DNA of 64,000 nucleotides from Adlercreutzia murintestinalis. Its GTDB lineage: Bacteria; Actinomycetota; Coriobacteriia; Coriobacteriales; Eggerthellaceae. Where the stretch lies: NCBI RefSeq assembly GCF_943192905.1, contig NZ_CALPCC010000010.1, positions 1 to 64,000 on the forward strand, in the 5' to 3' direction. This document shows positions 1 to 8,768 of the stretch, piece after piece; position 1 is the stretch's first letter; each line of letters starts with the position of its first letter. Below the pieces are notes generated by a model that ran no database searches, was not told the origin of the DNA, and worked only from the letters and a program-made list of their open reading frames with translations. The position numbers and the translations under genes are program-made.

Positions 1-130
1 GCGGCCCCAGAATGGAGAGAGCTTCATATGAGCGGATCGAACGCAACAGGCTGGTTCTAGGATCGTGTGAATAATTGCCCCAGACACACTTTTTGAGACC
101 TAAGCCGCCTTCGTGCCGATATCGGGCGCG

Positions 131-176
131 AAAAAAACGAGCGCTGCCCGTAGGGGACAGCGCTCGTTTTTTTTTT
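131..176. terminator. Bidirectional Rho-independent terminator
   Basis: A perfect 9-bp stem (CGAGCGCTG at 138-146 with CAGCGCTCG at 158-166) and an 11-nt loop is preceded by A7 and followed by T10, so it can terminate in both directions. On the minus strand it lies about 12 nt beyond the tRNA-Gly 3' end and probably ends that transcript. Confidence 0.9.
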
Positions 177-179
177 CTC

Positions 180-253
180 TGGAGCGGGCGACGGGAATCG
201 AACCCGCGTGGTCAGCTTGGGAAGCTGAAATTCTACCATTGAATCACGCCCGC
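180..253 (-). tRNA. tRNA-Gly (anticodon CCC)
   Basis: Read on the minus strand, the sequence folds as a complete cloverleaf. The acceptor stem is GCGGGCG/CGCCCGC, the T-arm carries GGTTCGATTCC, the anticodon stem is TCAGC/GCTGA and its loop TTCCCAA gives anticodon CCC for GGG codons. The terminal CCA is encoded (TGG at 180-182). A TATAAT box on the minus strand at 265-270 lies just upstream and the strong hairpin at 131-176 just downstream. A decayed integrase gene ends 70 nt away on the 5' side, so the gene may mark an old integration site, although integrases more often sit at the tRNA 3' end. Confidence 0.95.
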
Positions 254-323
254 AGTGGGGAAACATTATACTCTAACCTCCTTAAAACCCTTAGGTATTT
301 CAGCAAATCATCACGAGCGACGC

Positions 324-1347
324 CTAGGCGGCAACTCGAAGGAAGTTCATGTAGCGCGTGCCGATCCCTATGCCCGTGTTGGGCACGTACGCGGCGTAGA
401 GGTCGAGCGTATAGGCGGAGCTCGCATGCCCCATGAGAACGGCCACCGTCTTGATGTTCTCCCCGTTGGCGAGGTTCAAGGTGGCGAAGGTGTGGCGCAG
501 GGCATAGGGGCGCACGCCCTCAAATCCGGCGTCGCTTGCGAACCTTGCCCAGTCGCGGTGCCACGACTGATAGGTCTGGGGAATCATCTCGGGGCCGCAG
601 ACGAGCATGCTCATGGAGGGCTTCAGGCCCTGCTCCTTCGCTGCCTCCGACTTGAATTCGATCCATGCCCGCGCGGTATCGGCTGTGTAGTCGTCCACGG
701 GAACCGACCGGCGACCGGCATCTGACTTGGGGTAGTCCTTGATGGTCTTCCCGTCACGGTCGAGCGCGCCCGTGATGCTGATATCGGGCGGTCTTGCGGT
801 TCTCCTCCCAGGCAGCCTGGCGCTCAAGGGCCCACTTCTCGGAGAGCTCAGGCACTTTCAGCAGGCATTCCTCCACGTCCTCCGCCGTCACCTTGCAGAT
901 GGGAACCTCACCAATTGAGGCATCGACGTACTGCAGGTAGCGTAGCTCGTTTCCGATGGTGTCTTTGCTGACCGACCCGTTGCTGTGGATCTCTATGTAG
1001 CACTCGGCGTAGCTTCCGAGCGGGGTCATGCAGCGCCCGGGCTCGCTTTTCCCGCCGCCTTGGCGCACCTACCCGCGCTCTTCGAGCCTGCGCTCAAGTT
1101 CCGCGTTCTTCTCGTTCTCGAAGGCATCGACCTGCGATTTGAGATCGTCCTTCTTGTTGAGCGCGAACACGGTCCTCGTGAGCTTCTTCTTGCCGTCGAA
1201 GTACACGCGGTACTCGTCCGGCACGCGGATGGTCAGCTCGTAGGCCGTGGTGCGCGAGTCCTTGCGCCTGCAGCGCGGGAGCCCCTTCTTCTTGCGGGCC
1301 TCGTCGATGTCATAGGGCTTGTCGCAGCGGAGCTTCTTCATGGGCAT
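324..1347 (-). pseudogene. Broken tyrosine recombinase (integrase)
   Basis: This is a decayed site-specific integrase in three pieces. 1347-1069 encodes an N-terminal part starting MPMKKLRCDKPYDIDEARKK after a good AGGAGG, and it ends at a premature TAG. 1068-754 continues in another frame with the SAM-like core-binding region. 827-324 carries the catalytic C-terminus, with a box-II-like ALRHTF motif, the GHASS box and TLDLY with the nucleophile tyrosine. The box-I arginine region expected between the second and third pieces is missing, so there is an internal deletion as well as frameshifts. Box II reads YALRH rather than HxLRH. It cannot make a functional recombinase as it stands. It reads toward tRNA-Gly and follows an excisionase-like gene, the usual order in coriobacterial integrative elements. 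Confidence 0.8.
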
Positions 1348-1621
1348 CGCCTTCCTCCTTGCGGCGATCCTTGTAGAGGTAGTTCAAGAGTCCCAGCTTC
1401 GGCACGAGCCAGCGGATGCCGATTCGGCATCCCTGCATCTCCCCGCGGCCGAGGAGCTTTCGTATCTCCTGGCTCGTGGTGCCGGTGAAGGCGGCCACGT
1501 GGTCGGGCGTCATCATGTAGGGGTAGTTCTCCAACATGAACAGGTACAGCCCGTCCGGGTCGGCCGCCTTCAGCCTTTGCTCGTCTACCTCAAGTCCGCC
1601 GATCTGTCCTTCCATTTCCAT
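1310..1621 (-). CDS. Excisionase/HTH-like small protein of an integrative element
   Basis: A 103-residue protein starting MEMEGQIGGLEVDEQ after a GGGAGGG ribosome-binding site. The segment YPYMMTPDHVAAFTGTTSQE followed by IRKLLGRGEMQGCRIGIRWL resembles the winged-helix fold of MerR/excisionase-type proteins: an HTH followed by a basic wing and a W. Such proteins direct integrase toward excision. The 3' end overlaps the start of the broken integrase by 38 nt, which fits xis-int coupling. The reading frame is intact but its partner is dead, so it is probably a leftover. Family assignment rests on pattern and position only. Confidence 0.6.
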   Translation of the reverse strand: MEMEGQIGGLEVDEQRLKAADPDGLYLFMLENYPYMMTPDHVAAFTGTTSQEIRKLLGRGEMQGCRIGIRWLVPKLGLLNYLYKDRRKEEGDAHEEAPLRQAL

Positions 1622-2011
1622 ATTCCCTCCCTTCGCTTCTCTTCGCGCAGCGCGGGAGCGTTGAGCGCATGGTGCGCCGCAACACCCCGCAAGCCAACGA
1701 TGCGAACGTCCCGGACGCATGGTTGACTTCCGTGCTGCTCGGTGCGTCTTGATGTATGAGCGCATTCGTCTGTCAATGTTCGCGCCGCCTGATGCTATCC
1801 CTGCTTCGTTGATTTCGGGGATGGCACCCATTTCGACCCCCTCACGTTAGGTCTGTGAACCAACTGGTTCAACGAAAGTCACCGCAGCTCGACAGATGTT
1901 CCCGTAACGAGAAGAGGGCACGCGTTTTATATTCATCTTTCATTCGGTCATGTACTTGAAATTGAATATATATTCAATGAAAATATGTTCAATATTTGAG
2001 AAAGGGTAGAG
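1622..2011. promoter_or_regulatory. Intergenic region with TetR operator palindrome
   Basis: This is a 390-bp gap between the excisionase-like gene and tetR. An exact palindrome, ATTGAATATATATTCAAT, lies at 1961-1978, and a further half-site (GTTCAAT) lies at 1987-1993, directly upstream of the regulator start at 2012. The AT-rich block (1925-2000) stands out against GC-rich flanks and probably holds promoter and operator for autoregulation. Nothing coding is seen in the rest. Confidence 0.6.
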
Positions 2012-2581
2012 ATGGGAATACGACAAGAACAGCGTGAGCGAAGGCGCTGGCTGATACTAAAGTGCGCTCTCGACCTCTTCGTGAGGCACGGATACCAGGA
2101 GACGACAATCGGACAGATTGCCGAAGCGGCGTCCATGAGCACAGGGCTCATGTTCCACTACTTCCCATCCAAAGAAGACCTATATCTAGCCTTAGCGTCT
2201 ATCGGAGAGGAAGGGGCCAACGCGCCGAAGGGTCAGCAGGCGAATGATCCGATAGCTTACTTTCGGAATTTTTTGGAAGAGCTCTTCGCGCTCACCGAAG
2301 AGGAGCCTTGGATCCCTCAGATGTTCGTGCTCATGGCTCGTGCGCAGCGCGAAGGGACGCCCGAGACGGTGAGGGAAGTGGCGCTCCGCGTCGACCAGGC
2401 CGAATACTCGGCCAAGATAATCGAGTGCGGGCAAGAGGCGGGCGTCATGCGAAGCGGCGACCCGTTGGCTCTGTCCCGGACATTCTGGGCTGCGGTTCAG
2501 GGCGTCATGGAGCAGTGGGCTTCCAATCCGGAGGAGAAGCGCCCTGACCCCGAATGGCTTTTGGGGATATTGACGAAGTAG
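2012..2581 (+). CDS. TetR/AcrR family transcriptional regulator
   Basis: A 189-residue protein of typical TetR length. The N-terminal HTH spans about residues 25-47 (TTIGQIAEAASMSTGLMFHY followed by F), and the C-terminal region is a ligand-binding-type helical domain. The start ATG follows GAGAAAGGGTAGAG. A perfect 18-bp palindrome lies 34 nt upstream and is the likely autoregulatory operator. The FAD oxidoreductase gene begins 20 nt after its stop on the same strand, so the two form an operon and the oxidoreductase is its probable target. The ligand cannot be read from the sequence. Confidence 0.85.
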   Translation: MGIRQEQRERRRWLILKCALDLFVRHGYQETTIGQIAEAASMSTGLMFHYFPSKEDLYLALASIGEEGANAPKGQQANDPIAYFRNFLEELFALTEEEPWIPQMFVLMARAQREGTPETVREVALRVDQAEYSAKIIECGQEAGVMRSGDPLALSRTFWAAVQGVMEQWASNPEEKRPDPEWLLGILTK

Positions 2582-2601
2582 CAGACGAGCAAGGAGGAAC
2601 C

Positions 2602-4068
2602 ATGGCCGGGAGAATCGTTGTCGTAGGAGCGGGCATCGCCGGGCTTGCCGCAGCCATATACGGACGGCTTGCCGGGTATGATGTTGAGGTGTTCGAGAAG
2701 AACGCGGTGCCCGGAGGCGAATGCACGGGATGGGATCGCAGGGGCCACCATATCGACAACTGCATCCACTGGCTCACGGGGAGCAAGCCTGGAAGCGCTT
2801 TGAACGACGTCTGGCGCACCGTGGGCGCGCTGGGTGCCGACACGGTGTTTGTGCCGGGCGATAAGTTCTTCACGGCTCGACTTGGCGGTCGCGAGGCCAC
2901 GCTATGGCACGACCTGGACCGCACCGAACGCGAGTTGTCAGCGCTCTCACCTGCAGATAAGGTCGAGATCAAGCGGCTCATACAGGCGGTGCGTTTGGCG
3001 AGATGCTGTGAGATTCCCGCCGACAAGCCTTTGGATCTGATGGGGCCGATCGACTATCTGAAGATGGGCATACGCATGAAGGATATGCCGAAGGTCATGA
3101 AGGCGTACGGCGATGTGAGTTTGGGCGAGCTGGCAGAGCGATTCACAGATCCGCTTCTGCGAATGCTCGTCAACTCATACATGCCCGCGGACTACGCCGC
3201 CTACGCATTCATCGTCTCTTACGCCACCATGGCCTCTGGCAACGGGAAGGTGCCGCGAGGCGGCTCCCGCGCTCTGACGCTGCGCATGGCTGCGAGATTG
3301 GAGGAACTGGGCGGGCGGATTCACCTGTCAGAGCCGATAAAGAGAATATGGCAACACGAAGGCCGCGCGGCGGGCGTCATCCTCCAAGACGGCACGAAAG
3401 TGGCATCTGACTATGTGGTGTATGCCGCTGATATGAGTCTTCTGTTCGGAGGCCTTATCAAAAGGGAACTCATGCCTGAGGGGTGGGCCAAAGCATATGA
3501 GGATCGAAGCAGCTATCCAGTGATGAGCGGACTCCAGGCGGCCTTCTCCGTCCTTGAGGGGTCGGTGCCGTCGGGCACTACCTTGTTCGCATGCGCCCCG
3601 TTCAGAGTGGGACCGAGAGAGGCGTCCTGCCTGAGCGTGCACTGCTATGACTATGAACCCGCATGGGCTCCCGAGGGCAGAGCCGTGGCGCAGATCAATC
3701 TCACCCAAAGCGATGCCGACTGGGAGTGGTGGAAGTCCCTCGACAAGGACGATTACCGGGCATCCAAGGAGAAAGCCGCCGCCATCTTCGCCGAACGACT
3801 GGTTGACGAGTTTCCAGAGGCGGCGAACGGACTCGAGTTGCTGGACGCGTGGACGCCGCTGACCTACGAGCGCTTCTGCGGTGCCTACCGGGGAAGCTAC
3901 ATGGGGTTCAAGGCTATGCCCAAAGCAAAGTCACCGTCCTGCAAAGGCGTCATTGAGGGCCTTCCGGGGCTCTACCTTGCTGGCCAATGGATGACAAGCC
4001 CGGGAGGTCTTCCTATAGCGGTCACGTCAGGGAAGTTCGCCATTCAACGAATCCAAAGATCGGAATAG
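2602..4068 (+). CDS. FAD-dependent oxidoreductase, phytoene desaturase-like
   Basis: A 488-residue flavoprotein. The N-terminus has the dinucleotide-binding motif VVVGAGIAGLAA (G9, G11, G14) followed by an acidic strand end (EVFEK). The motif GGECTGWDRRGHHIDNCIHW matches the FAD-contacting region of CrtI/NAD(P)-binding-Rossmann oxidoreductases. The C-terminus GLYLAGQWMTSPGGLPIA is the second FAD-binding segment of that family. The start was placed at 2602 because AAGGAGG at 2591-2597 precedes it; an in-frame extension to 2554 would overlap tetR. No carotenoid genes lie nearby, so the substrate is unknown. It shares a transcript with the TetR upstream. Confidence 0.82.
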   Translation: MAGRIVVVGAGIAGLAAAIYGRLAGYDVEVFEKNAVPGGECTGWDRRGHHIDNCIHWLTGSKPGSALNDVWRTVGALGADTVFVPGDKFFTARLGGREATLWHDLDRTERELSALSPADKVEIKRLIQAVRLARCCEIPADKPLDLMGPIDYLKMGIRMKDMPKVMKAYGDVSLGELAERFTDPLLRMLVNSYMPADYAAYAFIVSYATMASGNGKVPRGGSRALTLRMAARLEELGGRIHLSEPIKRIWQHEGRAAGVILQDGTKVASDYVVYAADMSLLFGGLIKRELMPEGWAKAYEDRSSYPVMSGLQAAFSVLEGSVPSGTTLFACAPFRVGPREASCLSVHCYDYEPAWAPEGRAVAQINLTQSDADWEWWKSLDKDDYRASKEKAAAIFAERLVDEFPEAANGLELLDAWTPLTYERFCGAYRGSYMGFKAMPKAKSPSCKGVIEGLPGLYLAGQWMTSPGGLPIAVTSGKFAIQRIQRSE

Positions 4069-4242
4069 CTGATAAGCGACGGCTTCTTCCGGTAAAGCTT
4101 TTTCGTATAAAGCTTCCGCAACGCGTCAAGACCTCAGATTTTGCGATTGTCCCTGAAAACGGGACAGCCATTCCGTTATTGAGACGGAGCTATAGGCAGC
4201 ACACCCGCGCACTGATAGGTTAGTAGCCGTTATGTCGGAAGC

Positions 4243-4268
4243 GTCCGGCAGTCGCTTGGCTGCCGGAC
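4243..4268. promoter_or_regulatory. Hairpin immediately upstream of XRE start
   Basis: GTCCGGCA at 4243-4250 pairs with TGCCGGAC at 4261-4268, and the ATG of the XRE gene follows without a gap at 4269. No Shine-Dalgarno is visible. The hairpin could be an operator or could restrict translation. Confidence 0.45.
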
Positions 4269-4616
4269 ATGTCAGATAAATCGCAGGCGCAATATCGTTT
4301 GAACCACGCAAAGCTGATAGCCATACGAATCGAGGAGGCCCGCTTCGAGCGGGGCATGAGCGTCGCCGAGCTCGGGCGACGAGCCTCCATCGACCGCAAG
4401 CGGCTCTGGTACATCCTTGACGGGCAGCGCCAGATGAGGGCGGACCAGTTCGTCCGCCTTTGCGTCGTCCTCGACATGGGCCTGCGCAGCTTCCTCACCG
4501 CCGAACTGGTGGAGGAGATAAGCCGAAAGAAGCAAGCTCCCAGTATCCCCGCGCGTTGTGCGCAGCCATCCTCGCTCCCACAGCCATATCAGATTGAGAG
4601 CAGTTTGATTCGGTAG
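4269..4616 (+). CDS. XRE-family helix-turn-helix protein
   Basis: A 115-residue protein with a Cro/CI-type HTH at about residues 18-70, including ERGMSVAELGRRASIDRKRL and YILDGQRQMRADQFVRLCVV. The tail after about residue 85 is low in predicted structure (Pro/Ser/Gln-rich). A decayed paralogue of the same domain lies 2.3 kb away (6647-6901), so this small regulator family was duplicated locally. There is no clear ribosome-binding site before the ATG, and the hairpin directly upstream may matter. The target is unknown. The ABC-F gene downstream is convergent. Confidence 0.7.
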   Translation: MSDKSQAQYRLNHAKLIAIRIEEARFERGMSVAELGRRASIDRKRLWYILDGQRQMRADQFVRLCVVLDMGLRSFLTAELVEEISRKKQAPSIPARCAQPSSLPQPYQIESSLIR

Positions 4617-4717
4617 GAGCGCGGCGACGCTCATACCGCGCTCATTCCTCGCAACCTCAAATTGCGATGCGATATATCCATCCATATCCCGCAATGGGCA
4701 ACCCCGCTAGGAGTTTC

Positions 4718-6205
4718 TTAGATAGCAGTCAGCATCGAGGCATTTCCGGCCCTCTTCGTTTTCCATCGTCGGTCGGCCACTGCGTCTCTCAGCGTTGCAT
4801 CATGGGTCACGAGGACAATAGCACCGGGAAAAGAATCGAGCATATCCTGGAGGGCTTTTATGGACCCCATATCGAGATGATTCGTCGGCTCATCGAGGAC
4901 AAGCAATTCTGGCTCTTCCAGAAGCTGCTCTGCGAGGAGAAGCTTGCGCAGTTCTCCTGGACTGATGTCATCGCCATCGAGCAGTCGCTCAGGCGCGGAG
5001 TTGAGACGCCCCACAATGGAGAGGATTTTTCCGATGAGGGCTCTATCGAGCGTTCCTAGCAACTTTAGGGCAGCGTCTCGTTGTGCTGCGTTGATATCTT
5101 GGGGTAGATAGGCGGATCTCACCGTATCGGGAACGTGATTCAAAAGGTGTCGCACGAAAACGCTCTTGCCGCTGCCATTGTCGCCGACGATAGCGATATG
5201 GTCTTCGGGGGAGACCCAAAGCTCGGGGATGGTCAGCTCGAAGTCGCCAGCATGTATGATGGCGGCTTCGACGTGAGCGACGCATCGGGAGCGCGAGAGG
5301 GCTCCGTAATCGCCCAAACGTCCGTCGTAGCGCTTCGACACGATGACATTCGAAAGCTTGTCTTGTGCTCGGGCGAGCCTCTTTTCCATGTTCGCTGATT
5401 GCTTTGCAGCCACGCCGTCCTTTCCGCTCACGATGGCACGGCCGATTTTCTCGCGTCCGTCGCTATCGCCTTTGGCGAGCCTTTTCCCGCTGCGGCGGCT
5501 GCCCGTTTTCGCGGCTTCGTTCCTCCTCCGGTTCGATTCCCCTTGCAAGCGTTCAACCTCGCGCTTCGCATCAACGCGAGCCCTCTGCGCTGCCATCCGC
5601 TCAATTCCAGCAGCATGTTCTGCTGCGGTGTAGCTGCCGGGGCGCATGACAGGTCTGCCTTCCTCGAATATAAGACACTGAGAAGCAAGGCAATCGAGAA
5701 GCGCTCGGTCATGCGAAACGAGGATGCCGACCCCATTGAAAGCCGCGAGCGCTTCCGCGACCGATCTTCGTGTCCGCTCATCGAGATCGTTGGTGGGCTC
5801 ATCGACTACGAGCACGTCAGGTGCGCTCGAAAGGGCGCAGGCTATCTGCACGCGTTTGCGCTGGCCACCTGAAAGCGTGTCGTATTCGTAGAGCCAACCC
5901 TCCTCAATGCCGAGGACGCTTCTAAGGTTTCGCGCATCACGGCTCCAGTCGGCAGCAAAGTCGTAGAGGGACTCGGGTGCAATGGAGGAATCCTGGGCGC
6001 AGTAGGCGCAGAAGAGCCTCGGCGATACGGTTCCAGAGTTCGGGATGAGCTCTCGGGCGGCGATCTTCGCGATGGTTGTCTTTCCACAACCATTATCGCC
6101 GACAACGCCGCTCCAGCCTTGAGGGAAGGTAACGGTGATATCGTCAATGACGGCGAGAGAAGCGCCGGGATAAGCGTAAGAGATATGAGTGAGATTCAGT
6201 TGCAT
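4718..6205 (-). CDS. ABC-F family ATPase (ribosome-associated type)
   Basis: A 495-residue soluble protein with two ABC domains and no membrane segments. Domain 1 has Walker A GDNGCGKTT (36-44), signature LSGGQRKR and Walker B VLVVDEPTNDLD. Domain 2 has Walker A GDNGSGKS, a degenerate signature ISPGELRK and Walker B LLVLDEPTNHLD. The interdomain linker (about 190-290) is long and basic, as in ABC-F proteins, which bind the ribosomal E site and either rescue stalled ribosomes or protect against antibiotics. Whether this one gives resistance (Msr/Lsa/Vga-like) or is housekeeping cannot be settled from motifs. It is monocistronic and convergent with the XRE gene. Confidence 0.85.
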   Translation of the reverse strand: MQLNLTHISYAYPGASLAVIDDITVTFPQGWSGVVGDNGCGKTTIAKIAARELIPNSGTVSPRLFCAYCAQDSSIAPESLYDFAADWSRDARNLRSVLGIEEGWLYEYDTLSGGQRKRVQIACALSSAPDVLVVDEPTNDLDERTRRSVAEALAAFNGVGILVSHDRALLDCLASQCLIFEEGRPVMRPGSYTAAEHAAGIERMAAQRARVDAKREVERLQGESNRRRNEAAKTGSRRSGKRLAKGDSDGREKIGRAIVSGKDGVAAKQSANMEKRLARAQDKLSNVIVSKRYDGRLGDYGALSRSRCVAHVEAAIIHAGDFELTIPELWVSPEDHIAIVGDNGSGKSVFVRHLLNHVPDTVRSAYLPQDINAAQRDAALKLLGTLDRALIGKILSIVGRLNSAPERLLDGDDISPGELRKLLLAEQLLEEPELLVLDEPTNHLDMGSIKALQDMLDSFPGAIVLVTHDATLRDAVADRRWKTKRAGNASMLTAI

Positions 6206-6646
6206 GGCGGCATCCTTTTCGGAAAGCCGCGCTGTTCAAGACGAGCGGTTGAATGGATACATTGAATGACACAGCAACGCAGCACCTCGACAGCGCGACG
6301 GGAAAGTCGGTTCTGTAGGGTGCCCAAAGGGCGTCGCTATTCCTTCATTCACCAATCCTCTCTCGGGGCGTCGCTTGCCAAAGGCTTCGCCGGGACAACA
6401 TGGATGGATTATACCACGCTGTGCAAGGCATCACCAAAAGGCCCTCCGACCCGGTGGGTCGGAGGGCTCGCCCATCCCTCTTCCAGGATGTCGTAACCTC
6501 GAAGGCTGAGATACCTCGATGCGACCCCATGCGGGAAGCGGAGGCGGCCAGAAGAGTATCGGAGCGTTGGCACGAGCGAAAGAGAGGCGAAGGGGAAGCC
6601 CGCCGACTTTTCGGGGTCGACGGGCATGATAGGGATGGATGTGCTG
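6206..6646. other. Intergenic region without a supported gene
   Basis: This is a 440-bp region between the ABC-F start and the XRE remnant. The only clear structure is the hairpin terminator at 6441-6467. The ABC-F promoter must lie near 6206-6300. No coding frame on either strand resembles a protein. Confidence 0.5.
6441..6467 (-). terminator. Hairpin terminator
   Basis: A perfect 12-bp stem (GCCCTCCGACCC at 6441-6452 with GGGTCGGAGGGC at 6456-6467) with a 3-nt loop. On the minus strand it is followed by CCTTTTGG, a short T run. It lies downstream of the MATE gene and XRE remnant and probably ends their transcript. Confidence 0.65.
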
Positions 6647-6901
6647 TCATTCGCGGAATGGTTGCGAAGAGCGCAGGCGTTCGACCGTGGCCTTGTCGAT
6701 GAAACAGCCGAGCCCGAGATTGAAGAACGCGCACAGCTTGATGAACTCGTCCACTCGCATCTCGCGCTGCCCGTGCAGGACGTATCACAGCCGCTTTCCG
6801 TCAATGCCGATGCGACGAGCAAACTCGGCCACAGCGATGCCTTGTTCCTGCCGTTTCGACTCTATGAGGTGGACGGCTTTTCGGCTATCGACTACAAGCA
6901 T
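6647..6901 (-). pseudogene. XRE-family HTH remnant with in-frame TGA
   Basis: Read on the minus strand from ATG at 6901, 84 codons encode an XRE domain closely matching the gene at 4269: RRIGIDGKRL, then TGA at 6785-6787, then YVLHGQREMRVDEFIKLC. The paralogue has TGG (Trp) at the same place (KRLWYILDGQRQ), so a single TGG-to-TGA change broke the gene. Frame and residues on both sides are otherwise preserved, so the mutation looks recent. It lies 30 nt downstream of the MATE stop on the same strand and may have been its regulator. Confidence 0.78.
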
Positions 6902-6931
6902 TGAGCAAGATTCATACAGCAAAAGACGACA

Positions 6932-8308
6932 CTACCTGGGCAGGTTCCTTCGCGTCCATAGCTGGAGGTAGATGAAGCCGATGGTTGCGGGCAGCACCGG
7001 TGCCGTCGCTTGCGCTGCATAGATCCCGACAAAGCCTAAGCCCAGAGGAGCGGACAGGAGCCAAGCTAGTCCTGCCCTCATGGCAAGGGCGTCGATGAGG
7101 GAGTTCGCCAGGGCCAGCTTCGGCGCGCCCGAGGCCAGGGCGAACGAGTCGAGGGCGTACATCGCCGCGTAGAAGATCCCGTTCACGCTGCAGGTGATGC
7201 GAAGGTAGAGGACCGCTGCGTCGATGAGTTCCCGGTTCGAATCCCCGAAGAGCGAAACGAGCCATCCCGCGCCCAGCTGCACGGCGACCTGGATGCTCAC
7301 GGTGACGGCGATGGCCATGAGGCAGCCTGCCTTGGCGAACGCGACCGCCCGCTCCGGCTTCCCGGCCCCGATGTTCTGTGAGACCGCGGCGGAGACGGCC
7401 TGGCCGACGCCCCAGCAGGGCAGCCCTGCGACGGTGCTTATCTTGAGGCCGACTCCGGAGGCGGCGGCGATGGTCGGGCCGTAGGAGTTGAGCCATGCGG
7501 TCACGAGGACGTAGGAGAGGTTGATGACGGCCTGCTGCACGGCCATGGGGACGCCCACGCGGAGGATATCCCGTGCGGCTGCGACCGCTTCTCTTCGCTC
7601 TCGGGCATCGCTCGTGGAGCGGAGCACGCTCCGGGCGGAGGCGTACCTGTGCTGCGCGAGCCACAGGGCGAAGACCGCTCCGGCGCCTTGGGCGGTCACG
7701 GTGGCGATGGCGGCGCCGACCACGCCGAGGCCGGCGCCCGCGATGAGGATGAGGTCAAGGATTACGTTTGCTGCGGCAGAGAAGGCCATGATGGCGAGAG
7801 GGTCGGTAGAGTTCCCCTGCGCCCGCAGGAACGCGCATGCCGCGTTGAGCAGAAAGAGGCCGACCGTGCCCAGAGAGACGACCTCGAGATACGCGACCGT
7901 CTGGGCGAGCGAGGCGCCGGGGACGCCCATGAGGGTGAAAATGGGCTTTGCGAACGCGCAGCCTACCAGCGTTAACGCCGCAGCTCCCAGGAGGGCTACT
8001 CCGAGGGACGCGGCGAAGGCGCGGCGCTGGCCTTGCTCATCGTGAGCGCCCACGCGGTTGCCCACCGCGACGGTGCATCCCGACATGAGCCCTATGGCTA
8101 TCGAGCTGATGATGAAGACGATGGCGGAGGCGTTGCTGACCGCGACGAGCCCTGCCTCGCCGACGACGTTGCCAACAATGCCCATATCGACGAACTGGTA
8201 GATGTATTGGAGAAGGTTTGCCGCGATGAGCGGGGCGGAAAACGCCGCTAGGCGCTTCGGGGCGCTTCCCTCCAGAAGGGATGACGTGTGATCTGCAGAT
8301 GCTGACAT
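6932..8308 (-). CDS. MATE family efflux transporter
   Basis: A 458-residue integral membrane protein with about twelve hydrophobic segments. The N-terminus LAAFSAPLIAANLLQYIYQF then VDMGIVGNVVGEAGLVAVSN is the classic MATE opening, repeated in the second half after GVPMAVQQAVINLSYVLVTA. MATE proteins export cationic drugs or metabolites with H+ or Na+. The start was placed at 8308 (MSASADHTSS) because it follows AAAGG; the longer frame to 8395 lacks a ribosome-binding site. The gene is followed closely by the broken XRE regulator. The substrate is not determinable here. Confidence 0.88.
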   Translation of the reverse strand: MSASADHTSSLLEGSAPKRLAAFSAPLIAANLLQYIYQFVDMGIVGNVVGEAGLVAVSNASAIVFIISSIAIGLMSGCTVAVGNRVGAHDEQGQRRAFAASLGVALLGAAALTLVGCAFAKPIFTLMGVPGASLAQTVAYLEVVSLGTVGLFLLNAACAFLRAQGNSTDPLAIMAFSAAANVILDLILIAGAGLGVVGAAIATVTAQGAGAVFALWLAQHRYASARSVLRSTSDARERREAVAAARDILRVGVPMAVQQAVINLSYVLVTAWLNSYGPTIAAASGVGLKISTVAGLPCWGVGQAVSAAVSQNIGAGKPERAVAFAKAGCLMAIAVTVSIQVAVQLGAGWLVSLFGDSNRELIDAAVLYLRITCSVNGIFYAAMYALDSFALASGAPKLALANSLIDALAMRAGLAWLLSAPLGLGFVGIYAAQATAPVLPATIGFIYLQLWTRRNLPR

Positions 8309-8559
8309 GGAAAGCCTTTCGATGGGGTGAGAACAAAAAAGAACGGACGCATGCCCGTTCCCGTGCCCATCGTTCATCTGCGCAAGCCGATGCAACCCGT
8401 AGCGGGTTGCGGGGCCGACGATGTATCAGGCTTCGCTCCGGTCAGCGTCTCGTCTATGTGCTTCCGGAGCCGCCCCAATGCAGAGCTTCATGGCTGTTCC
8501 TGTCGATGTGATTGCTCGAACATATGGATTATCCCATCGAGCGCATGGGCTGGCAAGGA

Positions 8560-8702
8560 GCCGTCGCGAGACCGATGATGCGGGCGAGCCCTATCCGCTT
8601 CTGGAATTGGAACTCATGCAATCGTGGCCAAAATGACGAAAACCCTCGCAGGAGGGTTTTCGATCAGATTCTTCGGAATGGGTGATGGGAATCGACCCCT
8701 GT
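8560..8702 (+). repeat. 143-bp direct repeat, left copy (GNAT tail, terminator, tRNA-like end)
   Basis: Aligns without gaps to 24621-24763 with four mismatches. In order it holds the last 25 or so codons of an acetyltransferase (RRETDDAGEPYPLLELELMQ then SWPK) ending at TGA 8635-8637, a terminator (8639-8660), and TGGGTGATGGGAATCGACCC, which read on the minus strand resembles a tRNA T-arm and acceptor end. Everything upstream of the tail is unrelated to an acetyltransferase, so the coding part is a fragment. The same orientation at both ends brackets 16 kb. Confidence 0.85.
8639..8660. terminator. Bidirectional hairpin terminator in left repeat copy
   Basis: AAAACCCTC (8639-8647), loop GCAG, GAGGGTTTT (8652-8660). 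Flanking A and T runs make it usable in both directions. It directly follows the acetyltransferase stop codon. Confidence 0.75.
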
Positions 8703-8768
8703 ATCAGAAGAAATAAGCATTTCGCTGCGACAGCGCAAAGCATTCCCGCTGTTCCCGCTTTTTCACCC

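Larger units (their letters stand above)
8309..8768. other. Intergenic region with acetyltransferase tail copy
   Basis: A 460-bp gap between the divergently placed MATE start and the flavodoxin lipoprotein stop. It contains a small hairpin (GCAACCCG 392-399 with CGGGTTGC 403-410, +8000), then the 143-bp repeat copy at 8560-8702. No complete gene is seen. Confidence 0.6.

Noticed and set aside
6785-6787. TGA in the XRE remnant as a recoded Trp codon
   Set aside because: All other genes in the window use TGA as a normal stop, so a local code change is untenable.
8680-8702. Complete tRNA gene next to the 143-bp repeat
   Set aside because: Only a T-arm and acceptor-like end are present; no anticodon or D-arm follows in either copy, and the T-loop is degenerate.
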